64,000 nucleotides of DNA from assembly GCF_900007165.1 (NCBI RefSeq), contig NZ_CYGY02000049.1:1-64000 (forward strand), read 5' to 3'. The stretch's first letter is position 1; every line of letters begins with the position of its first letter. The position numbers were made by a program, and so were the translations under genes. Under the pieces are notes generated by a model, which worked only from the letters and a program-made list of their open reading frames with translations, made no database searches and had not been told where the DNA came from. Shown piece by piece: positions 57,522-64,000 of the stretch. Origin of the DNA: Paraburkholderia piptadeniae. Its GTDB lineage: Bacteria; Pseudomonadota; Gammaproteobacteria; Burkholderiales; Burkholderiaceae.

Positions 57522-58370
57522 CTAGAAACATTCGACGCTGCCCAGCACGCCCGACAGCACGCCTATGCAGTCGCGCGGCGCAGCCGGACGTGCCGCGTAA
57601 TGTGCGCGCACTGGTCGTACGGGCGCCGCAGCGGGCGCCGAGGCCGGCGCCGGAGCGCGAGTACCGAGCAAGGTGAACTTGGTCGCGCCCTCCGTCGGCA
57701 GCGTCGCGGTATCGATCTGGTTGCGCAGCACCAGCGACAGCGTGCCCACGCTGCGCGCCAGATCGAGCTTCTCCGCTTGTTCCGGTGTTACTTCGAGCGT
57801 CACGGCGTTGACGACCTTGGGCTTGGTCTCGTCGCGTCCGACCTCCTGCGCGACGGCCAGCACCAGAATCTTTTCGAGCACGATCTTGGAGATGCTCTCG
57901 TCCCTGCTCGGTCCCTTGTCGTTACCCTTGTCCTGCTGGGTGCTGACGATGATGTCGACGTAATTGCCTGGGAGTGCAAATCCGGCCACACCGATCACGT
58001 CATTCACGCGCACGGTGATGGCTCGACGCCCTTCCCCGATCACAGCCGAAAGGCCGCCCTGGGTGCCTACCGGGCTCAGCTTGCCTTCGAGAATCGGCTC
58101 GCCGCGTAGGGCACTCGTTTTCAGCACGCGCCCTTCGAGCTTCTCGGCGGAGGTAAAGGAGCCTGGCGGCAAGCTGCCCGACGGCCAGTCGACCATCTTG
58201 ATGAATTCCGGATTGAGGCGCTGACCAAGACTGATGTCGACCGCGGCGACCGCGACCTTTTCCGTCATACCCGATGACCTGTCGAGCAGCCATCGCGAGG
58301 CCATCGCCACCCCGACCAGACCTGCGATTGCCGCAACCAGCAACATCACCAGTGCGCGTATGTTCTTCAT
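57522..58370 (-). CDS. cpaB: Tad periplasmic protein RcpC/CpaB
   Basis: The 282-residue product has one N-terminal anchor (IRALVMLLVAAIAGLVGVAMASRWLL), a SAF domain (VAVAAVDISLGQRLNPEFIKMVDWPSGSLPPGSF ... VGRVLKT-like EPILEGKLSP), and the CpaB core (RAITVRVNDVIGVAGFALPGNYVDIIVSTQ, VTLEVTPEQAEKLDLARSVGTLSLVLRNQIDTATLPTEGATKFTLLG). It connects secretin and inner-membrane parts. GGGAAGGACC precedes the ATG at 58370. The last 40 residues end in Cys pairs and Pro/Ala. Confidence 0.93.
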   Translation of the reverse strand: MKNIRALVMLLVAAIAGLVGVAMASRWLLDRSSGMTEKVAVAAVDISLGQRLNPEFIKMVDWPSGSLPPGSFTSAEKLEGRVLKTSALRGEPILEGKLSPVGTQGGLSAVIGEGRRAITVRVNDVIGVAGFALPGNYVDIIVSTQQDKGNDKGPSRDESISKIVLEKILVLAVAQEVGRDETKPKVVNAVTLEVTPEQAEKLDLARSVGTLSLVLRNQIDTATLPTEGATKFTLLGTRAPAPASAPAAAPVRPVRAHYAARPAAPRDCIGVLSGVLGSVECF

Positions 58371-58426
58371 GGTCCTTCCCTCCCCGATACCCAATCAGTT
58401 GTCGATACGTCAGTTCGTCGACCGTC

Positions 58427-59830
58427 TCAAACGAATCGCCCGCCCTCAACCATTCCGGCCGATGCAGTGTCTTGCTCGGCCGCCCCGAAATAAATGCTCC
58501 ACGCGCGCTCCAGGCTCTGACCGTCGGCCACGGCGGGCTGCCCCAGATAACGAGCATTGGCGAGCACGATGCGCAAGAGTTCGCCCGGATATGAAGCAAG
58601 CAGCGGGCGGCCCGACAACCTGTGCAGTTCGCGCACCAGGTAGTCGAGTGCTTCGTCGTTCGACTGCACGCCCAGCTCGCCACACCGACGCCGGTAAATC
58701 TCGCGGTACTCCGCCGCATCGAGCGGTCCGACGTACAGCTTGGCGCCAAGGCGGCGAAAGAAGGCCTCGTCGCCCAGGTCCGCCGGCGCGGTGTTGCTGG
58801 TAAAGACGATGCGCACGTTCAAGGGCAGCGGGACACGCACGCCGGTGCGCAGCGTCAGCAGGTCGTAGCCCCGATCGAGCGGCACGATCCAGCGATCAAG
58901 CAAAGTGGCTGGCGTGACGCGCTGGCGACCCAGATCGTCGATGACGTAGACGCCGCCGCTTGCCTTGATATGCGGCGGTGCCTGGTAGTAGCCGTTGGTC
59001 GCGTCGTGGCACAGCTCCAGCATGTCGAGCGTCAGTTCGCCGCCTGAAAGCGCAGTCGGCGTTCTGCACAACTGCCAACGGCCGTCTGTCGCGGTATTGG
59101 ACCCGCCGTCGACGGATGTCAGCTCGCAGGGCTTGTGGATGAGCGGATCAAACACCTGGATGATTTCGTTCTCGACCGCGATCGCGAAAGGCACGGTGAC
59201 CGGCCCGGGCATCAGCCGCCCAAGCCGTTCGGCTAACGAAGTTTTTCCGCTGCCCGAGGGACCGAAAAAGATAATGGGCCTGCCGTAGTTGACAGCGCCG
59301 CCGATCTGATCGAGCAGCGAGGGCGTCACCGCCATGTCCGCGAACGCGGGCTGCACATCGGCACGCGTGACATGCCGCTGCTCCGCCAGTTGCCGGTGCA
59401 GGTATGCCTGGTATTGTTCAAGCGGGACGGGCGCCGGCCCGACGTATCGGCAACGCGCCATGAATTCCGCCGCGCGGTGCCGTCCGGTTTCGGTCAGCTG
59501 GAATTCCCGGTCAAGGTCGTTTGGACCTCCCGCCCTTTCCAGCATCCGCTCGCGTATTGCGAAAGCCAGCACGTCTTCCAGTACGCTGGCGCCCAGCTTG
59601 AGCCTGCGGATCAGACGCGAAAGCGATACCTTCCCGAGCACATAGGCCGATCTGGCGACCAGTTCCAGCAGGAACGGTTCCGAAAGGCCCGTTTCCTCGA
59701 TGGTCCGCGGAGCCCGGGACGGAACGAGATGCGCGTCACCCGCGGGATGACCGCCGGGGCGCGACTGGAACAGATCGAAAAGGCGGGCTCCGCCCTTCTC
59801 GATGTCCGTCGCCACTTGTTGATTCTCCAT
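58427..59830 (-). CDS. AAA ATPase embedded in the Tad locus
   Basis: The 467-residue product has a winged-helix-like N-terminal region (RLKLGASVLEDVLAFAIRERMLERAGG, FQLTETGRHRAAEFMAR) and an AAA+ domain. The AAA+ domain has Walker A FFGPSGSGKTSLAERLGRL (about 200), Walker B GGVYVIDDLGRQ, sensor 1 VRIVFTSNT and an arginine-finger-like FFRRLGAKLYV. It has no membrane segment. Such genes accompany Tad loci in Burkholderiales, but I know of no assigned role; chaperone-like remodelling or regulation of assembly is possible. The ATG at 59830 overlaps nothing; the gene ends 56 bp before cpaB. Confidence 0.85.
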   Translation of the reverse strand: MENQQVATDIEKGGARLFDLFQSRPGGHPAGDAHLVPSRAPRTIEETGLSEPFLLELVARSAYVLGKVSLSRLIRRLKLGASVLEDVLAFAIRERMLERAGGPNDLDREFQLTETGRHRAAEFMARCRYVGPAPVPLEQYQAYLHRQLAEQRHVTRADVQPAFADMAVTPSLLDQIGGAVNYGRPIIFFGPSGSGKTSLAERLGRLMPGPVTVPFAIAVENEIIQVFDPLIHKPCELTSVDGGSNTATDGRWQLCRTPTALSGGELTLDMLELCHDATNGYYQAPPHIKASGGVYVIDDLGRQRVTPATLLDRWIVPLDRGYDLLTLRTGVRVPLPLNVRIVFTSNTAPADLGDEAFFRRLGAKLYVGPLDAAEYREIYRRRCGELGVQSNDEALDYLVRELHRLSGRPLLASYPGELLRIVLANARYLGQPAVADGQSLERAWSIYFGAAEQDTASAGMVEGGRFV

Positions 59831-59930
59831 CACGTCACTCCCCCGTCGGATATCGCCGAATCCGGATCGATCGCTCACGCCCGCAGCACGCAGTCGACGT
59901 GCAAGGCAGGCTTGAACGAACCGTCGTTTT

Positions 59931-60479
59931 TTAGAACATCACATGTGCTGACTGAAGACCCATCGCACCGACCGTACCTAGTGCAATGGCCACGGCAAAC
60001 GGCAAGCTCCCAACACTTTCCCGCCTCGGGAGTTCCGCTCCCGGATCGGTTTTTTGCGGCTTCCGGCCCCTGACGGGAAGCATTCCCCGGATGTTCGCGA
60101 AGGCCCTTCGCGTCTTCCCGCGGGCAACGATCAGGATCAGCGCCCAGATTCCTCCGATGCTGAAAGTCAGTAGGACGATTCCGAATCCCGCCCAGGGACC
60201 TACAAAGGCACCAATCGCGGCCATCAGCTTGACGTCGCCGGCGCCCATTGCGCGAGCCACATACAGCGGAAGGAACAGGGCTCCTCCCGTGAGCATGCCC
60301 AGCAGCCACTGGCTGAATCCCGTTCCCGCCCCGTGCAGGTAGCACTGGACCAGCAACGCGAGTACGGCCGCAGCCAGCACTAACCAGTTAGGAATACGAC
60401 GTGCTCGCAGATCGGTCCATGAAGCAGTCGTCACGAGCGCTAGAAGGCAAAGACCAACCGGAAATTCGAAAGCTTGCAT
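59931..60479 (-). CDS. cpaA: Prepilin peptidase CpaA/TadV
   Basis: The 182-residue product has about five membrane segments. The aspartyl-protease motifs are visible: TDLRARRIPNWLVLAAA (first Asp) and RAMGAGDVKLMAAIGAFVGP (GxGDxKL, second Asp). It cleaves the leader of Flp and TadE-type pilins at the inner membrane. No methyltransferase domain is present, as is normal for TadV. The C-terminal segment has an extra Arg/Lys-rich loop (GKTRRAFANIRGMLPVRGRKPQ). It lies 281 bp downstream of flp. Confidence 0.93.
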   Translation of the reverse strand: MQAFEFPVGLCLLALVTTASWTDLRARRIPNWLVLAAAVLALLVQCYLHGAGTGFSQWLLGMLTGGALFLPLYVARAMGAGDVKLMAAIGAFVGPWAGFGIVLLTFSIGGIWALILIVARGKTRRAFANIRGMLPVRGRKPQKTDPGAELPRRESVGSLPFAVAIALGTVGAMGLQSAHVMF

Positions 60480-60760
60480 TACGTCCCCCTTCTCTCACTG
60501 TCGTCTGCGGCATGGCGTTTATTCTTTGTCCGTCAAACCATGCGGACTCAATGCATAACCTGTTCATTGCTTTCTTTTTAAAACGCGTCGATCGCAATTA
60601 ACTTCGTATAACTTATTTTTATTGGAAAATTTTCACATCGGAAAAACGCCCCGTGGCGGGCTTAAATGCTCATTCTCTTCTGGTCTGCACGGTCAGAAAC
60701 TTCCGCCGTACCAGAATGCCCCGCTCACGGGACCGTCCCCTAGTGCGTATCAGCCCGCTG

Positions 60761-60958
60761 TTACGCCGTCATCGCCTTCTGTGCGGCCACGAGCTGATTT
60801 CCGATAGTGTCGAAAATACCCTTGAGAGCCGGGCCACCTAGCGTGAGACCGGCAACGATCACCAGCGAGAGAAACCCCGCGATCAGGCCGTACTCCATCG
60901 CCGTCACACCATCTTCATCACGCGCAAAGGCACGGATCAGGTCGAGAGTTTTTTGCAT
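60761..60958 (-). CDS. flp: Flp-type pilin, major subunit of the Tad pilus
   Basis: The 65-residue product has a leader MQKTLDLIRAFARDEDG, then VTAMEYGLIAGFLSLVIVAGLTLGGPALKGIFDTIGNQLV. This is the Flp signature (cleavage after Gly, Glu at +5, Tyr at +6) and hydrophobic helix. AAAGGAG precedes the ATG at 60958; an upstream open frame to 61063 is not translated plausibly. Mature Flp subunits of about 48 residues form the pilus fibre used in surface attachment. It heads the Tad locus and its promoter faces the recombinase genes. Confidence 0.95.
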   Translation of the reverse strand: MQKTLDLIRAFARDEDGVTAMEYGLIAGFLSLVIVAGLTLGGPALKGIFDTIGNQLVAAQKAMTA

Positions 60959-61092
60959 TTGAAGCTCCTTTGAAAAAGAAGTTGTATTACTCAGGTACAC
61001 TAAACATGCCCGCTGCGGTAACGGCAAGATGCCTGTCATAGGCGCGTAAACTTCGACGTGCAATGTATGGACACTTCCTGCTGGAGGTGTCC

Positions 61093-62367
61093 GTGGCTAC
61101 GCTCGAACATATCCGCTTTGTTCCGTACCGTTGCGCGGTTACCGACGGCAAGGTGGACTACGTGCCGCTGCGTCGCGGTCGTGAGGTTCAGGCCTTGCCC
61201 CAGATTTTCTGGGCCGATCACACACCGTGGAAGGAGGCTAACCTTTGGGCCGTAGAACGTTTCACCCGCCAGGCCGTAGCCATTGAGACCATCGAATCGA
61301 ATCTGCGTTGTCTTGCCAGTTACGCGGCGTTTCTCGAAGCTCAGAACCTTAAGTGGTTCGCCTTTCCCATACGCAAGGAGGAGCGCTGCCTCGTCCGGTA
61401 TCGCGGCGCACTCGTCGAAGCACGCAATGATGGGCTGATCAGCCCGTCGACCGCGACGATGCGGATGCGCCAGGTCATTCATTTCTATCGTTGGGTACAG
61501 GCGCGCGGACTCTTTTCTCCTGCATCGCCCATCTGGCGCGACAGGATCGTGTACATCAGGTATTTCGATTCGGTCGGCTTTGAACGGACCCTTGCAAGAC
61601 TGACGACTGACCTTGCGATTCCCAATCGCACGCGGCCAGGTGAGCGGCTGGAGGACGGTCTGTTGCCGGTTTCCGCCACGGACCGTGACGCGATCCTTGA
61701 TTTCGCCCGCGAGAACGCCACCCCGGAGCTGTTTCGTATCCTGTCGCTCGGCTTCTTTGCCGGATTGCGCCTGGGCACAATCTGCGACCTTAGGGTCGAG
61801 ACGCTTGAGCGTGCCGTCCCGGACCCCCTGGCGCCGGGCTTGTACCGTCTCGCCGTGGGACCGGGCGCATCCCCTCCGGTCCATACCAAGTTCGCTGTCA
61901 CCGGGCAGATCTGGATTCCGCAGCCGCTGCTGGACGATCTGCGTGAGTACGCAGGAAGCGTGCGACGTCTGATGCGGGAAGCCAGGGCAACGCAGGAGGA
62001 CAGGAACCTGCTGTTCCTGACACGGTTCGGTAACGGCTATGGCCGGCGCGGATCGGATCGGTCGGCAGCAGTCAATGTCGAGATGTCGTCGCTGCGGCGG
62101 GCTGGCATGCGCGACGGGCTCGGCGTGCTGCGCCACTTCCACATGCATCAGACCCGTTGCACATTTGCCACGGAGTTGGCGCGCCTCGCCATCGCGGCTG
62201 GCGGCGCTGTCAACGCCGTCGCGATCGTGAAGGATGCCTTGCTGCATCGGGACGAGGCAACGTCCTTCCGCTACATCAGGTTCCTTGAGAAGACATCGGC
62301 CAGGCAAGCGGCGGCCAGCGCATTCATGGCCGCTTTTACCGGGATCGTCAACCAGTCGACGTCATGA
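61093..62367 (+). CDS. Tyrosine recombinase/integrase (first of a tandem pair)
   Basis: The 424-residue product has an SAM-like N-terminal domain and a catalytic domain with the Arg I box FFAGLRLGTICDLRVETLE, the H-x-x-R box HFHMHQTRCTFATELARLA, and a C-terminal KDALLHRDEATSFRYIRFLEK containing the His/Tyr segment. It catalyses site-specific strand exchange. The GTG at 61093 is preferred because GGAGGT lies 4-5 nt before it; an in-frame ATG at 61063 has no ribosome site. It is divergent from flp and followed 10 bp later by a second recombinase gene, as in tandem-recombinase mobile elements. Confidence 0.88.
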   Translation: MATLEHIRFVPYRCAVTDGKVDYVPLRRGREVQALPQIFWADHTPWKEANLWAVERFTRQAVAIETIESNLRCLASYAAFLEAQNLKWFAFPIRKEERCLVRYRGALVEARNDGLISPSTATMRMRQVIHFYRWVQARGLFSPASPIWRDRIVYIRYFDSVGFERTLARLTTDLAIPNRTRPGERLEDGLLPVSATDRDAILDFARENATPELFRILSLGFFAGLRLGTICDLRVETLERAVPDPLAPGLYRLAVGPGASPPVHTKFAVTGQIWIPQPLLDDLREYAGSVRRLMREARATQEDRNLLFLTRFGNGYGRRGSDRSAAVNVEMSSLRRAGMRDGLGVLRHFHMHQTRCTFATELARLAIAAGGAVNAVAIVKDALLHRDEATSFRYIRFLEKTSARQAAASAFMAAFTGIVNQSTS

Positions 62368-62376
62368 GGAGTAGCG

Positions 62377-64000
62377 ATGCGTGATACCGACTTGCCGGAC
62401 CTGACGTTTCCGATGGTTCGGCTCGGCACGATGGAAACGCCGTGGGATTTACTCGGCCTGCTTTATCGCGGAGGGGCCGCAGCCCGGCCGAATCATGTCT
62501 CTGCCCTGATTGCCGGCGGAGACCTGGGGATACCCGTTCCCGAGCGGATAGCACTCGTTCAGCGGATACACTCGGAGATTGCCAGTGTCCTTGTGAGTGG
62601 TGGCGGCAAGGAGACGGCCAGGTCCCGCATCTATTGCGTGCGCCGGTTCTTCGCGTGGGCGGATGACGGCGGAGCTGCGATGACCCTCGATACGGTCATC
62701 GATGTATTCGTTCACTGGACCGACTACCTGCTGCATCGGCAACGCGTCGTTCGTGATCTGAACGAGCGCGGTGTGTACCAGCTTGCCAAGTCGGTCGCCG
62801 CCGTACTGGACAGGGTGCTGGAACGGCGCATCAGCGTCCTGTCCAGTACGCGCATCCGCAAGCCACGGTATAACCGTCTGGCCCGGGACACCGGCGCAGA
62901 CAGGCAAAGCCTGGCGCAGTCGTTTGTTTTCGGCCACGCCCTGGTGGATATCTGCGATGCCCTGACGGTGGAATCGATACACGGTCCACCGCCGGTGCGT
63001 ATTCCATTGCGCAGCGGCAAGGTCCTCGAAGAGTGGTCGGTGCGCTCGCGTGCCGACGCAAGGCAGCCACAATATCGCCTCATCAATCTCAGAATCGAAG
63101 CAGAGCTGCTGCTGTTCATCGCCCAGACCGGGCTGAACAGGTCCCAGGCCCACACGGCCAGAGTCGGACATTTCCACTACACGAGTCACCTGGACGGCTA
63201 TCAGGTACGGCGATACAAGCACCGCAGGCAGGGCGAAGTCGAGTTCGAGATTTACCGGGAGTACCGTGAACTGTTCGAGCGTTACCTTACGTGGCGGGCA
63301 GCGATTTTTCCGGATGACCCGGACGGCCTGCTGTTTCCGTTCGTGAGACATGGCCGCGCGGAAGACGCACCTCCGCGATTCACCGGCATCCGCACGGTAT
63401 GCCGCAGGCTCGGCATCACCTTCGTGTCACCACGACCGCTGCGCAAGCTCAGGATCAACTGGCTGTTGCGCGAGTTGCACGATCCGGCGCTGGCCGCCGA
63501 GATGGCACAGCACGCGCAGCAGACGTTACTGCGCGATTACCTCGAACCCAATGCGCACGTCGCCATGGTGGAGATCTCGCGCTTTCACCGGCAGTCTGAT
63601 CCGGACATCGCGATGCCTGGACCCGGACGATGCGTTTCACCCGTGCCGGCAGCACTGCCAGGCACTCCGCCACAGGCGACGCAGCCCGACTGCGTGAGCG
63701 CGGCAGGATGCCTGTTTTGTGTTCACCACCGCGACATCGACAGCGAGGACCACGTCTGGTCGCTCGCCAGTTTCCGCCACCTGAAGTCGCTCGAACTGGC
63801 ACGTGGCCATCCGTCACCTCCCGACCGCAGGATATCGCCGGCCCTGCATCCTGCTGCACTCGCCATCGCCCGGCTGGCCGCCAAGCTGAAGTTCTATGAG
63901 CGCAGCAGCGTGGTCCGGGGACAGTGGGTACGCGAAGCGCTCCTGCGCATCGAGGAAGGAGCCTATCATCCCGCCTGGCGGGCCTTTATCCAGCTTGCCG
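62377..64000 (+). CDS. Second tyrosine-recombinase-like protein (3' end missing)
   Basis: The frame is open from ATG 62377 (GAGGAG about 5 nt upstream) to the window end, giving over 540 residues. The catalytic-type segments are recognisable but altered. LFIAQTGLNRSQAHTARVGHFHY has the first Arg, RPLRKLRINWLLRELHDPALAAEMAQHAQQTLLRDYLEP has the second Arg, His and Tyr, and the first His of H-x-x-R is replaced by Pro/Leu. A C-terminal Cys/His cluster (CVSAAGCLFCVHH) may bind zinc, as in Tn554-type TnpB proteins. It overlaps nothing upstream and clearly shares an operon with the first recombinase. A third gene may follow beyond the window. Confidence 0.8.
   Translation, partial: MRDTDLPDLTFPMVRLGTMETPWDLLGLLYRGGAAARPNHVSALIAGGDLGIPVPERIALVQRIHSEIASVLVSGGGKETARSRIYCVRRFFAWADDGGAAMTLDTVIDVFVHWTDYLLHRQRVVRDLNERGVYQLAKSVAAVLDRVLERRISVLSSTRIRKPRYNRLARDTGADRQSLAQSFVFGHALVDICDALTVESIHGPPPVRIPLRSGKVLEEWSVRSRADARQPQYRLINLRIEAELLLFIAQTGLNRSQAHTARVGHFHYTSHLDGYQVRRYKHRRQGEVEFEIYREYRELFERYLTWRAAIFPDDPDGLLFPFVRHGRAEDAPPRFTGIRTVCRRLGITFVSPRPLRKLRINWLLRELHDPALAAEMAQHAQQTLLRDYLEPNAHVAMVEISRFHRQSDPDIAMPGPGRCVSPVPAALPGTPPQATQPDCVSAAGCLFCVHHRDIDSEDHVWSLASFRHLKSLELARGHPSPPDRRISPALHPAALAIARLAAKLKFYERSSVVRGQWVREALLRIEEGAYHPAWRAFIQLA

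Noticed and set aside
60598..60610. TTAACTTCGTATA, matching 12 of 13 bases of a loxP arm
   Set aside because: There is no second inverted arm or 8-bp spacer beside it. The surrounding strip is simply AT-rich, and the recombinases nearby are not Cre-like enough to justify a lox call.
1..64000. CRISPR arrays, tRNA, rRNA and complete insertion sequences
   Set aside because: I saw no regular spaced repeats, no clover-leaf candidates and no transposase with terminal repeats; only the recombinase pair at the right end suggests a mobile element.

Overview
The window reads as a high-GC beta-proteobacterial chromosome or megaplasmid segment of the Burkholderia/Paraburkholderia/Caballeronia kind. The evidence is the leuCDB set, NarL-type regulators, VpsR-like sigma-54 regulator, Hcp/PAAR type VI parts and a Tad locus. 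That placement is inference from gene content and codon style; there is no rRNA or tRNA to anchor it. Almost every stretch is coding.

Layout. 0-0.4 kb: the 3' end of a type II secretion major pseudopilin gene. 0.5-6.2 kb: a leuC-leuD-leuB-MFS transporter run on the minus strand with a divergent LysR regulator. 6.4-11.5 kb: accessory metabolic genes (a small YciI-like protein, a GNAT acetyltransferase, an XRE/MmyB-type regulator with a carboxymuconolactone-decarboxylase-like partner under a perfect palindromic operator, a Gfo/Idh/MocA oxidoreductase, a family-2 glycosyltransferase). 12.1-13.5 kb: a VpsR-like sigma-54 activator. 13.8-23.8 kb: an eleven-gene, tightly overlapping operon for a hybrid secretion machine. 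It has T2SS-type G, F and E proteins, PilM/N/O/P-like alignment proteins, an MshL/PilQ-like lipoprotein secretin and three more pseudopilins.

23.9-44.5 kb is the most unusual part. A Met/His-rich SCO copper chaperone gene is followed by a NarL-type response regulator. A cytosolic PAS histidine kinase gene is divergent from them, then comes a second paralogous response regulator and a lytic transglycosylase. A seven-gene operon follows, read from 44.5 kb back to 29.2 kb: two multicopper-oxidase-like proteins that divide the usual four copper motifs between them, a 2728-residue exported multidomain protein, a small exported protein, two paralogous LolA-like proteins, and a c-type cytochrome fused to a periplasmic-binding-like domain. 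Similar inverted repeats stand upstream of the SCO gene and of the oxidase operon, which suggests (not proven) that the two-component system controls the oxidase operon. Surface metal oxidation is a reasonable working hypothesis.

44.8-47.7 kb: an AlkD-like gene, then a type VI secretion cargo islet of less host-like composition (broken PAAR gene, phage-type lysozyme, probable immunity protein, Hcp). 47.7-61.0 kb: a complete Tad/Flp pilus locus on the minus strand (flp, prepilin peptidase, an AAA ATPase, cpaB, secretin, lipoprotein, tadG, two tadE-like genes, tadZ, tadA, tadB, tadC) ending in a MarR regulator. 61.1-64.0 kb: two tandem tyrosine recombinases, the second cut by the window end, marking a probable mobile element next to flp.
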